64,000 nucleotides of DNA, from positions 1-64,000 of the forward strand of contig JAZRVV010000031.1 in assembly GCA_045599345.1 (NCBI GenBank), given 5' to 3'. The translations under genes and the position numbers were made by a program. The DNA is from UBA1227 sp045599345. Its GTDB lineage: Bacteria > Bacillota > Clostridia > Oscillospirales > Acutalibacteraceae. Each line of letters begins with the position of its first letter. The first letter of the stretch is position 1. The notes beneath the pieces are model-generated. The model did no database searches. It saw only the letters and a program-made list of their open reading frames with translations, and was not told where the DNA came from. This document shows, piece by piece, positions 1-8,904 of this stretch.

Positions 1-88
1 CAAGTATAACCATGCTAAGTGAAAAGAAAATTACTGGGATAGCATCAACCAGTGCAAGTCCGACTGTAAAGCCCTCATGTTCTTCCAT
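1..88 (-). CDS. Partial membrane protein, 5' end only
   Basis: An ATG at 86-88 on the minus strand, with a GGAGGA ribosome site 7 bases upstream (96-101), opens a reading frame that runs off the left edge. The visible 29 residues begin MEEHEGFTVGLALVDAIPVI and continue into a hydrophobic stretch typical of a first membrane segment. It is divergent from the gene at 253. The family cannot be named from this fragment. Confidence 0.6.
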   Translation of the reverse strand, partial: MEEHEGFTVGLALVDAIPVIFFSLSMVIL

Positions 89-200
89 AATCTTATCCTC
101 CAAATATAATGAACAAATTCATAAAACATTTTACAATACCCTTCAATATTTGTAAAGAAAATTCGAACATCTTATAAGAACACAAACTGGACAAATGTGT

Positions 201-228
201 TTGATTTTATTATTTAATTTGTTATTAT
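201..228 (+). promoter_or_regulatory. Probable sigma-A promoter for the 253-2386 operon
   Basis: TTGATT (201-206) and TATTAT (223-228) are separated by 16 bases in an AT-rich stretch, about 25 bases before the first gene. An alternative -10, TATAAA at 226-231, would give a 19-base spacer. Confidence 0.5.
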
Positions 229-252
229 AAAGACAGCGAAAGGAGGTCAACC

Positions 253-1095
253 ATGAAAGATTATACCGACTTTATTGATATAACCTTGTCCGACCTTAGT
301 AGTGATCCGTCTCTCAGCGAGGATCTTGAAAAATTCAAACACAAGAGAAAGGCACAGATGCGTGACCGTGAGGTCGAGCTTCGCAAGCGTGGCCTGTCCA
401 ATTCAAAAGTAATTCGTGACCTCATTATCAGCGAAAACGTTGACTGCCGTCACGACTTTATAAAAGAGCAACGCAAGTCACTTGTGGACAGAGTAGAAAA
501 GCGACTGTTCAATCTCAAACTACTCCTCTCTGTTGCATACTACATCTTTGTTGGAATCCTATTCTTACTCGATACATTCTACAACAAGGATTTTGCGCAC
601 TCATGGCTAATAATCGTTGCAGGCATAGTCATCTACGTCGACTTCTTACTTGTTATGCCAGCGCCTCTCCACTATAAAGGAAGGCGTAGGCTATCATTTA
701 GCCACGGCGTATATGTAGCCGTGTTATTATCAGCACTCTTCCTCTGGCTTGTAATGGATGTAGTGTTTAGAATGCACAACAGTGCCGTTATTATCACTGT
801 TACTCTGCTTATCATCACAACGTTCGACAGTTTCGTTCCTGTAATCGCAAACGAAAAGCATGGTATTTGGCACACAATTATTACACCACCTGGAATAGGA
901 TGCTGGCTATACCTCACCCTTGGCCTTTTGCACAAGATACATTGGCAGACAGGCTGGATGCTCATCGTTGCGGGAATCGCAGTTTCACTTATCATATTTG
1001 TTATTTACTACAATCGCTCCAACAGATTAATGGAACGTGCCGAAGAGTTGAGGCTCGAGGCACTCGATAGAACGGAGGTGCATATTGATGCCTAA
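253..1095 (+). CDS. Six-TM membrane protein of unknown function
   Basis: A 280-residue protein. About 85 charged, hydrophilic N-terminal residues precede roughly six hydrophobic segments between residues 90 and 255, followed by a short charged C-terminal tail. The ATG is preceded by AAAGGAGG at good spacing. The charged N-terminus, rich in Lys/Arg/Glu, is probably cytoplasmic. I do not recognise the family. The next gene overlaps it by 8 bases, so the two are translationally coupled, which suggests that this membrane protein works with or exports the product of the downstream condensation-type enzyme. That link is inference from operon structure only. Confidence 0.75.
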   Translation: MKDYTDFIDITLSDLSSDPSLSEDLEKFKHKRKAQMRDREVELRKRGLSNSKVIRDLIISENVDCRHDFIKEQRKSLVDRVEKRLFNLKLLLSVAYYIFVGILFLLDTFYNKDFAHSWLIIVAGIVIYVDFLLVMPAPLHYKGRRRLSFSHGVYVAVLLSALFLWLVMDVVFRMHNSAVIITVTLLIITTFDSFVPVIANEKHGIWHTIITPPGIGCWLYLTLGLLHKIHWQTGWMLIVAGIAVSLIIFVIYYNRSNRLMERAEELRLEALDRTEVHIDA

Positions 1096-2386
1096 GAAGG
1101 AAAGGCTTAATGCTGAACTTTGGGACAAGATGCACTATATGTTCCGAGACTATAACGACCGTATGGTTCACGTGGTTCTAAACTACGATTTTCTTATCGA
1201 CATAGAAGCTTTAAAAAGCGTAATTATCTGCTTTGTTGAGAAGATTCCTGTACTCCACTCAAGTTTCCACTTTAGTGCAAGCGACCCATATTGGCAGGCT
1301 GAGGAGTACACAATAGAGGAACTCTTAACCGTTATCGATGAACCAGATGATTTAGAGGCCACAACAGAAGACTTTATCATGCAGTATCTCCCACCAGAGA
1401 GCAACCTACAGGTAAAGTTTGCCGTAATAAACAAGGATGGCAAGTCCACCCTCTGCATCGTAGAGAACCATATGTGTATGGATGGTGGAGATTTAAAATC
1501 ATTCCTCGCATCTTTCTGCGAAGGCTACACTGACCTCATAAGCAACGAAAAGAGCCCTGTTGAAATTGTTCGTCAAGGCTCCCGTTCATTTGAAGAAGTA
1601 TATTCTAATTTGAGTGTTCCAGAAAAGCGTGCTGCAAAGCGACTATATAAAAACGTATCCAACAAGGACAAGCACGGCTTCCCATTCACAGAAGATGAAA
1701 AAACAGATAAGTCATTTATTGTAAAACGCAAGATAGATGCCGACAGGTTCGCAAAGCTCAGAGCCGCCGGCAAAGAACTTGACGCAACAGTTAACGACAT
1801 CTTGGTTGGTGCCTTCCTCTACTCCTTGTATGCAATCGCAAACTATAAAGAGGATGAAGAAGTTGTTGTTTCATGTGCAATCGATTTAAGACGCTATATG
1901 AACAATCTCGACACCGTAGGCTACACAAACCACACTGCCTACATGCCATGTTCAACACCAGGCAAAGCACGCAACATCAAAGAGAGCGTTGAATTTGCAA
2001 AAATTTCTGCTCGCAAGAACAAAGACGACCGTTTTATGGGTCTCTATGGACTTCCACTTTTGAAGCTTGCATACAACATCATGCCTTATGTTGCATCTGA
2101 GAACGTAATCAAAATCGGTTACTCCAATCCATTACTCTCAATGAGTAACATAGGTGTTTTGGATACAAAGAAACTTTCCCTTTGTGACCACCCGCCTATT
2201 GACGGTTATATGACAGGCGCAGTTAAATACAAACCATTCGCGCTTATGTCTGCGACATCAATGAATGGTGAATTAACACTTGTTATGTGTGAGAGAGGCA
2301 ATACCAAAGACAAGGAAATTATTGAATTGTTCTTTGACTCCCTTGAACGCAACTTTGATGACCTCATAAAGCAAACTGGAGTATAA
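1088..2386 (+). CDS. Free-standing condensation-domain-like acyltransferase
   Basis: A 432-residue protein with the size and layout of the chloramphenicol-acetyltransferase-like fold found in NRPS condensation domains, alcohol acetyltransferases and Pap proteins. The second half of the HxxxDG catalytic motif is visible as NHMCMDGGD near residue 130. The C-terminal half has the usual second lobe (DLRRYM, SNIG-like segment MSNIGV). Such enzymes join an acyl donor to an amine or alcohol. No carrier protein or adenylation domain lies nearby, so the substrate is unknown. The ATG at 1088 is chosen over a TTG at 1085 because GGAGGTG (1074-1080) sits 7 bases before it. It overlaps the upstream membrane protein by 8 bases. 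Confidence 0.75.
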   Translation: MPKKERLNAELWDKMHYMFRDYNDRMVHVVLNYDFLIDIEALKSVIICFVEKIPVLHSSFHFSASDPYWQAEEYTIEELLTVIDEPDDLEATTEDFIMQYLPPESNLQVKFAVINKDGKSTLCIVENHMCMDGGDLKSFLASFCEGYTDLISNEKSPVEIVRQGSRSFEEVYSNLSVPEKRAAKRLYKNVSNKDKHGFPFTEDEKTDKSFIVKRKIDADRFAKLRAAGKELDATVNDILVGAFLYSLYAIANYKEDEEVVVSCAIDLRRYMNNLDTVGYTNHTAYMPCSTPGKARNIKESVEFAKISARKNKDDRFMGLYGLPLLKLAYNIMPYVASENVIKIGYSNPLLSMSNIGVLDTKKLSLCDHPPIDGYMTGAVKYKPFALMSATSMNGELTLVMCERGNTKDKEIIELFFDSLERNFDDLIKQTGV

Positions 2387-2394
2387 AATTAAAG

Positions 2395-2416
2395 GCCCTT
2401 CGCTTTTGCGAAGGGC
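2395..2416. terminator. Bidirectional terminator
   Basis: A 9-bp stem (GCCCTTCGC/GCGAAGGGC) with a TTTT loop sits between two convergent genes. T-rich flanks on both strands suit termination in either direction. Confidence 0.8.
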
Positions 2417-2423
2417 TTTCGTT

Positions 2424-3125
2424 TTAATTATAAAAGCTGAAACTCAGTGCCACGAGCATTAGTCCGATAAAGTATGTACCACTGTTGAGGCGAAGGATTG
2501 CTTTGCTCTCTGTAAACTTAAACTTGTGAAGTGAAATAAAGTAGTCAGAGATCATAAAGAGAATCAATCCACAGCAAAGAAGAATTGACTTTGCGCTAAA
2601 TGGTAATACAAACAATCCTGCAATTGAAAGTGTACCATGAAGTGTTACCGACAAGATATACGGTGTGAAAATCCACTTCATAATAGGCTTCTTTGAATAG
2701 TCGTACCATCCGCCATACCAAAGGCATGCCCAAGTGATAAAAACAATTGCAAGTATAATAAGGAACCACCAATAGTCCTTAAATGCGAGCCCATTTTCAG
2801 CAAAATACTGAAGCTCATAAGAGAATAAAATTACATTTCCTATTCCAAATAGTACTCCACCCTTTGAAAAGCTCCAAAGGAGAAATACATCTCCAAGAAA
2901 TGCGAAAAATACGCCGATTAAACAGATAAACTGAAGCGATTCAAATCCATATCCAAGATGGAAGAATTCAAAAATTGAATAACATAGGAAAAGTGATGCA
3001 AGTCCTATCTTGTTAACTGCTCTTCTCTTAAAGTTTCCTGATGTCTCAGAAAAGAAGTAAGAGATGGTGATTGCTACATAGACACATACAAATATGGCCA
3101 TATAGATTATCATCGTAGTAGTCAT
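2424..3125 (-). CDS. YhhN-like multi-pass membrane protein
   Basis: A 233-residue protein that is almost entirely hydrophobic, with about eight membrane segments. A FLGDVFLLWSF segment near residue 75 and an MISDYF segment near residue 190 resemble the conserved acidic motifs of the YhhN family, which includes animal lysoplasmalogenase TMEM86. That family cleaves the vinyl-ether bond of lysoplasmalogens, releasing a fatty aldehyde. Plasmalogens are common in anaerobic Clostridia, so the role is plausible, but the bacterial members are mostly untested. It is 13 bases downstream of an esterase on the same strand and probably co-transcribed with it. Another small membrane family cannot be excluded. 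Confidence 0.55.
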   Translation of the reverse strand: MTTTMIIYMAIFVCVYVAITISYFFSETSGNFKRRAVNKIGLASLFLCYSIFEFFHLGYGFESLQFICLIGVFFAFLGDVFLLWSFSKGGVLFGIGNVILFSYELQYFAENGLAFKDYWWFLIILAIVFITWACLWYGGWYDYSKKPIMKWIFTPYILSVTLHGTLSIAGLFVLPFSAKSILLCCGLILFMISDYFISLHKFKFTESKAILRLNSGTYFIGLMLVALSFSFYN

Positions 3126-3138
3126 AATGTCCCCCTAA

Positions 3139-4035
3139 TTATTTGCTCTTTTGGAAAAACTTTGTCATTTCATTTATTGCCTTTTGTGATGTCTTGTCAT
3201 CAGGCTGCAAAACTTGGTATACATGGCCAAGCTTTGGGCTCAATACGAAGTTGTATTTAGTCTTAATACCGCTTTTCTTGAGCTCCTTATATGCCTTTTT
3301 AGTAGCAGAGTTTGCTATGACATCTGTAAGGCTTGTAAAGAGGATTGTCGGTGGATAATCCTTCTTTGCAACGTGTAAAATCTTGTCAAAATTGATGTAT
3401 TTTGCAAAGTCTTGCTTTTTATACTTTTTGCCAAGTACATAAGGAAGATATAACCTCATTGCACCATGCGGTTCAAGGTATGGAACTGGTGAAACAAGAC
3501 CAATTGCTTTGATTTTAAGACCAGTCTCTGGCAAATCATATGCCTTGCGTACCTTGTCCGATACATTAGCACCTGCTACAAAAGCAGCAAGCTGTCCTCC
3601 AGCGGAATCACCAGTCACATAGATACGGTTCTTGTCACAAGGATATTCACGAAGGTGCTTTGAAATAAAGCAAAGCGCAGCCATACAGTCAGAGAGCTGA
3701 TCCGCCATTGTGACCTCTGGGCAAAGCCTGTAGCTGATGTTAAATACTACAAATCCCTTTTGTGCGAGATGTAAACAGTAATTTTTATTAAGTTCCTTGT
3801 CACCGTAAAACCATCCGCCACCGTGTATATCAACTATCACTGGTAGTTTTGCATTCTTTGCAGTGCCCTTTGGATAATAGACGTCAAGTTTGTGATACTT
3901 GTGGCCAGTTGGCAAATACTCAAGGTCAACTATCTCCTCTAAGTCAGTAGGATAGGTCTGACCCTCAAGCCTCTTCTGGTCCATCTTTCGGTCCATTTCC
4001 CAAAAAGCCTCAATAAGCGATACTGGGAAAGCCAT
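3139..4035 (-). CDS. Alpha/beta hydrolase, HSL-type esterase
   Basis: A 298-residue cytoplasmic hydrolase with no signal peptide. It shows the oxyanion-hole motif HGGGW (about residue 70) and the nucleophile elbow GDSAGG (about residue 143), the pair that defines the hormone-sensitive-lipase/carboxylesterase group. The catalytic acid and histidine are expected in the last 70 residues, where a GHVYQV segment supplies a likely His. It would hydrolyse short-chain esters. The ATG has an AGGAGG site 5 bases away. The YhhN-like gene follows after 13 bases, and the pair could act on ether or ester lipids, though this is inference. Confidence 0.8.
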   Translation of the reverse strand: MAFPVSLIEAFWEMDRKMDQKRLEGQTYPTDLEEIVDLEYLPTGHKYHKLDVYYPKGTAKNAKLPVIVDIHGGGWFYGDKELNKNYCLHLAQKGFVVFNISYRLCPEVTMADQLSDCMAALCFISKHLREYPCDKNRIYVTGDSAGGQLAAFVAGANVSDKVRKAYDLPETGLKIKAIGLVSPVPYLEPHGAMRLYLPYVLGKKYKKQDFAKYINFDKILHVAKKDYPPTILFTSLTDVIANSATKKAYKELKKSGIKTKYNFVLSPKLGHVYQVLQPDDKTSQKAINEMTKFFQKSK

Positions 4036-4115
4036 AATTTCCTCCTATTAATTTTGCCGTTCTCAGTCGGTTGTTCAGCCGACAACATTACATAAAAATT
4101 TTACCATATTTTACC

Positions 4116-4144
4116 TTGATATTCAATTATTAATATTATATTAT
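4116..4144 (+). promoter_or_regulatory. Sigma-A promoter of asnA
   Basis: TTGATA (4116-4121), a 17-base spacer and TATTAT (4139-4144) stand about 30 bases before the asnA start. The -10 region lies in an AT palindrome. Confidence 0.6.
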
Positions 4145-4176
4145 AATATCCATAAATCGTAAGGTTGGTGCACAAA

Positions 4177-5184
4177 ATGGATGGACTTATTATTCCAGAA
4201 GGTTACGTATCAAAGCTCTCTTTAAAAGAGACTCAACGTGCCATTAAACTCACAAAGGATACCTTCCAAGTTAACCTTGGCAAGGCGCTCAACTTGGACC
4301 GCGTTACCGCCCCTGTTATCGTAAGGAGTGGTTGCGGCATCAACGACGACTTAAACGGCGTCGAGCGCAAAGTCTCCTTTGATATGAAAAGTATAGGCGG
4401 CAACGCAGAAGTTGTTCAGTCCCTTGCCAAGTGGAAGCGTATGGCGCTCAAGCGCTATCACTATCAGCCTGGCGAAGGAATTTATACAGATATGTCTGCT
4501 ATTCGTCGCGACGACAGTTGTGACAACACCCACTCTATCTATGTTGACCAGTGGGATTGGGAAAGAGTAATCAATGCATCCAACCGCACAGAGGACTTTT
4601 TAAAAGGTATCGTAAGGCTTATTGTAAATGCACTCGCCGATACCAAGGAAAAGGTAAACCTTGTATATCCACAGCTCACATACACAATGGAGCGTGACGT
4701 ATTCTTCATCACATCTCAAGAGCTCCTTGATATGTATCCAGATATGAACGACAAGGAACGCGAAAACGCCATCGTTAAGGAAAAGAAAACAGTCTTCCTT
4801 ATGAAAATCGGTGGCAAACTTTCAAACGGCATGCCACATGACGGTCGTGCTCCTGACTATGATGACTGGGAACTCAACGGAGACATCCTCGTATGGGACC
4901 AAGTACTTGGTCAAGCGCTTGAGCTTTCCTCTATGGGTGTCAGAGTTGATTCCGATTCACTCAAGGCGCAGCTTGTTGCTGCAAACGCAGAGGACAGGCT
5001 CCAGTATGATTATCATAAGGGCATTATTGATGGCACTCTCCCACTCACAATCGGTGGCGGTATTGGCCAATCACGTATGTGCATGTTTATGCTTGAAAAA
5101 GCACACATCGGTGAAGTACAGGTATCTGTATGGCCAGACGAAGTGCTCGATGCGTGCGATGCGGCCGGCATCAAACTTTTATAA
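4177..5184 (+). CDS. asnA: Aspartate-ammonia ligase (asparagine synthetase A)
   Basis: A 335-residue enzyme that makes asparagine from aspartate, ammonia and ATP, giving AMP and pyrophosphate. It is related to class II aspartyl-tRNA synthetase cores. The N-terminus MDGLIIPEGYVSKLSLKETQ matches the family opening, and the terminal GGGIGQSRMCMFML segment is the class II motif 3 region. Length fits the family (about 330). An upstream TTG at 4165 would add four residues, but the ATG at 4177 agrees better with the family N-terminus and with the AAGG/GGTG signals before it. It is a single gene with its own promoter and terminator. Confidence 0.95.
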   Translation: MDGLIIPEGYVSKLSLKETQRAIKLTKDTFQVNLGKALNLDRVTAPVIVRSGCGINDDLNGVERKVSFDMKSIGGNAEVVQSLAKWKRMALKRYHYQPGEGIYTDMSAIRRDDSCDNTHSIYVDQWDWERVINASNRTEDFLKGIVRLIVNALADTKEKVNLVYPQLTYTMERDVFFITSQELLDMYPDMNDKERENAIVKEKKTVFLMKIGGKLSNGMPHDGRAPDYDDWELNGDILVWDQVLGQALELSSMGVRVDSDSLKAQLVAANAEDRLQYDYHKGIIDGTLPLTIGGGIGQSRMCMFMLEKAHIGEVQVSVWPDEVLDACDAAGIKLL

Positions 5185-5195
5185 ACAATAATTAA

Positions 5196-5220
5196 GGAGT
5201 ACGAGGATTCCTCGTACTCC
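5196..5220. terminator. Bidirectional terminator, asnA/livF
   Basis: An 11-bp perfect stem (GGAGTACGAGG/CCTCGTACTCC) with a 3-base loop is followed by TATTTTTTT on the plus strand. It lies between the convergent asnA and livF genes. Confidence 0.85.
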
Positions 5221-5233
5221 TATTTTTTTGCCA

Positions 5234-5950
5234 TTATTTGCTCTTGCCGAGATATGCCTCCTGGATTGTGTTGTCCTGCAAGAGGTCGAGTCCCTCACGG
5301 CTGTGAGTGATCTCGCCTGTCTCGAGTACATACGCCCAGTCGGCTGTCTCAAGAGCCATGAATGCGTTTTGCTCGATGAGCAAAACTGTGATGCCGGCCT
5401 CATTGATAGTCTTGATAATCTTGAAAATATCTTGTACTACAAGAGGAGCTAAGCCAAGCGATGGCTCATCCATCATGATGAGCTCTGGCTTGCTCATAAG
5501 CGCACGACCAACAGCAAGCATTTGCTGTTCACCGCCTGAAAGAGTACCAGCAAGCTGCCATTCACGCTCTTTAAGGCGTGGGAAGAGCTCATATACGTAC
5601 TCATAGTCGGCTGTGAGGTCGTCCTTCCTAAGGTAGGCACCCATTCTAAGGTTTTCCTTAACTGTAAGGTTTGCGAACACACGGCGTCCCTCAGGAACAA
5701 GTACAACACCAGCACTTACTATCTTGTCTGGTGAGAGACCGATAAGTTCCTGACCCTTATACTTGATTGAACCACTCTTTGGTTTAACAAGTCCTGCAAT
5801 ACTCTTAAGAGTTGTTGATTTACCAGCACCGTTTGAACCGATAAGGGTTACAATCTTGCCCTCATGTACGTCAATTGAAATACCTTTTACAGCTTCAATG
5901 CCGCCATAAGAGACACATAAATCTTTTATTTCAAGTACTGTATCACTCAT
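5234..5950 (-). CDS. livF: Branched-chain amino acid ABC importer, ATPase LivF
   Basis: A 238-residue ATP-binding subunit with Walker A (GSNGAGKS), the LSGGEQQMLAVGRALM signature and Walker B (LIMMDEPSLGLAP). The SLGLAP ending of Walker B and the overall length are typical of LivF. With LivG it forms the ATPase pair that drives uptake through LivH/LivM. It is the last gene of a livKHMGF operon, starts 1 base inside the livG stop, and ends at a bidirectional terminator. The substrate cannot be fixed from the ATPase. This family carries Leu/Ile/Val but also amides, urea and other small amines. Confidence 0.93.
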   Translation of the reverse strand: MSDTVLEIKDLCVSYGGIEAVKGISIDVHEGKIVTLIGSNGAGKSTTLKSIAGLVKPKSGSIKYKGQELIGLSPDKIVSAGVVLVPEGRRVFANLTVKENLRMGAYLRKDDLTADYEYVYELFPRLKEREWQLAGTLSGGEQQMLAVGRALMSKPELIMMDEPSLGLAPLVVQDIFKIIKTINEAGITVLLIEQNAFMALETADWAYVLETGEITHSREGLDLLQDNTIQEAYLGKSK

Positions 5951-6789
5951 TACTCAGCAACCCCCAAATATGCGTCAATTACAACTGGGTTCTTCTGAAC
6001 TTCACTTGGAGTACCATCAGCAATCATCTTACCAAAGTCTATTACATAGATGTGGTCAGAGATGTCCATAACGAGGTTCATATGGTGCTCAATTAAGAAA
6101 ATTGTGAGATTGTACTTGTCCCTAATTTCCTTAATGAAAGCAGCAAGTTCCTCTGTCTCCTGTGGGTTCATACCAGCTGCTGGCTCGTCAAGGAGCAAAA
6201 GCTTTGGATCGCATGCAAGTGCACGAGCGATCTCAAGGCGACGCTGAAGTCCATAAGGAAGACTGGTCGCAATTTCATCCTTGTACTTGTCAAGGCCCTG
6301 CTCAACAAGAAGTGCCATTGTCTCCTCTCTCATGCGCTTCTCTTCCTTGGCATTGCCACGGAAAGTAGCTGAGAATACGTTTTGATTTGCATGCATGTGC
6401 TTTGCTATCAAAACGTTCTCAAATACTGTCATACTGTTCCAAAGACGGATGTTTTGGAATGTACGAGAGATACCGAGAGATGTAATCTTATCAGGTGTCA
6501 TAGAGACAACATCGCCAAGATACTTGTCAGCATTTTCACCCTTGTATGTCTTTTTCATCTTGCCTGATGGATGGTTACGAACAATTGGCTTGCCCATAAA
6601 CTCAACAAGGCCATTAGTAGGCTCATATACGCCTGTGATGCAGTTGAATGCGGTTGTCTTACCAGCGCCGTTTGGTCCGATAAGAGCAACAATCTTGCCC
6701 TCTGGAATATCAAGGGACAAATTGTTAACAGCTACAACACCGCCAAATTGCATTGTTATGTTTTCTACGTGGAGGACGTTATCACTCAT
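5950..6789 (-). CDS. livG: Branched-chain amino acid ABC importer, ATPase LivG
   Basis: A 279-residue ATP-binding subunit with Walker A (GPNGAGKT), signature LPYGLQRRLEIARALA (the LSYGxQRRLEIARAL form usual for LivG) and Walker B LLLDEPAAGMNP. An insertion of about 30 residues after the first strand-helix unit (around residues 75-95) is characteristic of LivG and absent from LivF. It overlaps livM by 8 bases and livF by 1 base, so the three are translationally coupled. Confidence 0.93.
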   Translation of the reverse strand: MSDNVLHVENITMQFGGVVAVNNLSLDIPEGKIVALIGPNGAGKTTAFNCITGVYEPTNGLVEFMGKPIVRNHPSGKMKKTYKGENADKYLGDVVSMTPDKITSLGISRTFQNIRLWNSMTVFENVLIAKHMHANQNVFSATFRGNAKEEKRMREETMALLVEQGLDKYKDEIATSLPYGLQRRLEIARALACDPKLLLLDEPAAGMNPQETEELAAFIKEIRDKYNLTIFLIEHHMNLVMDISDHIYVIDFGKMIADGTPSEVQKNPVVIDAYLGVAE

Positions 6790-7945
6790 CGTTCTTGCCC
6801 TCCTTTACCCTTTTTCGCCTAAACAGATCCGGTAGCTCACGGCTGCCCATGATACCCTGGCGGAAGAAAAGTACAACAATCATAATGATTATTGAGAATA
6901 CTACCATACGGAAACCATTTCTAAGAAGTGGAACCTGAGTACCGCCGATATACATTGTATTATCGAGGAATCTCAGCCACCACTCTGAACATGCAATGTA
7001 GAGGAATGATGCAAGGCAGCTACCTGAAATAGAACCGATACCACCGATTACAACGATGAGAAGGATCTCATAAGTCATAGCGGAAGTAAATGTCTTGGCC
7101 TGAACGGTTGATGCAAACATTGCAAAGAGCGCTCCGCCAACTCCTGCAAAGAATGAACTGATGCAGAATGAGAGTTGCTTGTGCTTTGCAAGGTTGATAC
7201 CCATGGCCTCTGCTGCTACCTCATCATCACGGATTGCCTTGAATGCACGACCGTATGATGAATTAATAAGCAATACAATGATTGCAATGCAGACACCTGC
7301 AAGAAGAAGTGGAATGAATGAAGATAATCTGAAGACTATCATTCCACTGCTGTTTTTAATATTAAAATCGGAGAATGTTGGATAACCACGAAGTGCGTTA
7401 GCACCGTTTGTTACCTTACCAAGCTTTTCCCACTGGAAAATAGCACGAAGGATTTCAGCGAAACCAAGGGTTGCTATTGCAAGGTAGTCACTCTTGAGCC
7501 TGAGGACAGGAAGGCCTATAAGGAATGCAAAGAAGGCAGCTACAAGGCCTGCGCAAATGCAGGCAAGAATTACTGCTACTATGAGTCCAAAAGTCTCTCC
7601 AAGGAAGCCCTGGAAGGTATCAAGAAGACTAAAGTGGAATGATGAGCCTTGGAAAAGGTAGTAAATAGTATCACGAACTGAATTTGGAATTGTAAGAATG
7701 GCATATGTGTATGCACCAAGGAGCATAAAACCAGCCTGACCAAGTGAAAACAGTCCAGTGAAACCGTTAAGCAAGTTCATTGACACTGCAACGAGTGAAT
7801 AAACTGCACCTTTTCTGATAACTGTGAAGAGAAGTGAATTAGCATTAATTGTGTTCTCTAAAACAACAGTTAAAACGAGAACAAGAAGTATGATACAGAG
7901 GGTAATGAGAGAGCCTCTGTCAATGCGTTTTTTAGTGTTTGACAT
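6782..7945 (-). CDS. livM: Branched-chain amino acid ABC importer, permease LivM
   Basis: A 387-residue permease with about ten membrane segments. The LRLKSDYLAIATLGFAEI region and the GINLAKHKQLSFCISSFFAG coupling region are standard LivM landmarks. The extracytoplasmic loop at about residues 90-115 is longer than in many homologues. It pairs with LivH to form the channel. It sits 14 bases after livH and overlaps livG by 8 bases. Confidence 0.92.
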   Translation of the reverse strand: MSNTKKRIDRGSLITLCIILLVLVLTVVLENTINANSLLFTVIRKGAVYSLVAVSMNLLNGFTGLFSLGQAGFMLLGAYTYAILTIPNSVRDTIYYLFQGSSFHFSLLDTFQGFLGETFGLIVAVILACICAGLVAAFFAFLIGLPVLRLKSDYLAIATLGFAEILRAIFQWEKLGKVTNGANALRGYPTFSDFNIKNSSGMIVFRLSSFIPLLLAGVCIAIIVLLINSSYGRAFKAIRDDEVAAEAMGINLAKHKQLSFCISSFFAGVGGALFAMFASTVQAKTFTSAMTYEILLIVVIGGIGSISGSCLASFLYIACSEWWLRFLDNTMYIGGTQVPLLRNGFRMVVFSIIIMIVVLFFRQGIMGSRELPDLFRRKRVKEGKNDE

Positions 7946-7959
7946 AGTTCCCCTCCCTC

Positions 7960-8835
7960 TTATACCTTATCAGTTGTCTTCTCGCCGAAGATACCAGTAG
8001 GCTTAACAACGAGGATGATTATAAGAAGCGCAAATGTAAATGCATCTGAGAATACAGAAAAATCTGTACCCTTAATCAAGGTCTCACAGATACCAATTAT
8101 GAAAGCACCTATTACAGCACCTGGGATTGAACCGATGCCACCGAATACGGCAGCAACGAAAGCCTTAAGTCCTGGCAATGCTCCAGACATCGGAACAACT
8201 GTAGGATAGTTTGTAAAGTAAAGAAGGCTACCGACAGCAGCAAGGAAAGTACCAATTACGAATGTTGCAGAGATAACTGAGTTAATCTTAACACCCATAA
8301 GCTGGCTTGTTTCAAAATCCTTTGATACTGCACGCATAGCAATACCAATCTTGGTATGATTGATAAGAAGTGTAAGGAGTGCAACAAGGATGATAACAAG
8401 TATTGGTGTAATAACAGTTACAACCTTTGTTGGTACTCCAAAAATATGGATTGTATTTGAAATCCAAGGAATTGATGTATATGTCTTTGGCTGACCACCT
8501 GTAGCATAGAGTGCGAGGTTCTGAAGAAGATAGCTCACACCGATTGCAGAAATCATAACCGACATTCTAGGCGCTGAACGAAGAGGCTTATACGCCGCAC
8601 GCTCAATAACAAAGCCCAAAAGGACGGTCAAAACAATCATAAGTGGAATGCTAACATAGATAGGCAAAACTGTAGACATATAGACCATTAAAAGTCCGGC
8701 AACCATGAAAACATCGCCATGGGCAAAGTTAATAAGACGGAGTATGCCATAAACCATTGTGTAACCAATGGCAATAAGAGCATACTGGCCGCCTAAGGAT
8801 ATGCCAGATAAAATTTGTGAAGTTAGAAATTCCAT
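7960..8835 (-). CDS. livH: Branched-chain amino acid ABC importer, permease LivH
   Basis: A 291-residue permease with about eight membrane segments. It opens with the LivH-type sequence QILSGISLGGQYALIAIGYT and has RLINFAHGD, which is conserved in this family. The EAA-like coupling region is MGVKINSVISATFVIG. It is the second gene of the operon, 69 bases after livK, and the gap shows no obvious terminator, so read-through is expected. Confidence 0.92.
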   Translation of the reverse strand: MEFLTSQILSGISLGGQYALIAIGYTMVYGILRLINFAHGDVFMVAGLLMVYMSTVLPIYVSIPLMIVLTVLLGFVIERAAYKPLRSAPRMSVMISAIGVSYLLQNLALYATGGQPKTYTSIPWISNTIHIFGVPTKVVTVITPILVIILVALLTLLINHTKIGIAMRAVSKDFETSQLMGVKINSVISATFVIGTFLAAVGSLLYFTNYPTVVPMSGALPGLKAFVAAVFGGIGSIPGAVIGAFIIGICETLIKGTDFSVFSDAFTFALLIIILVVKPTGIFGEKTTDKV

Positions 8836-8904
8836 AACTTACCCCTATTTGCCTGAAATATCAAGGGGAGCCGAAGGGGCTCCCCTTGAAAAAATTCGTT
8901 TATC

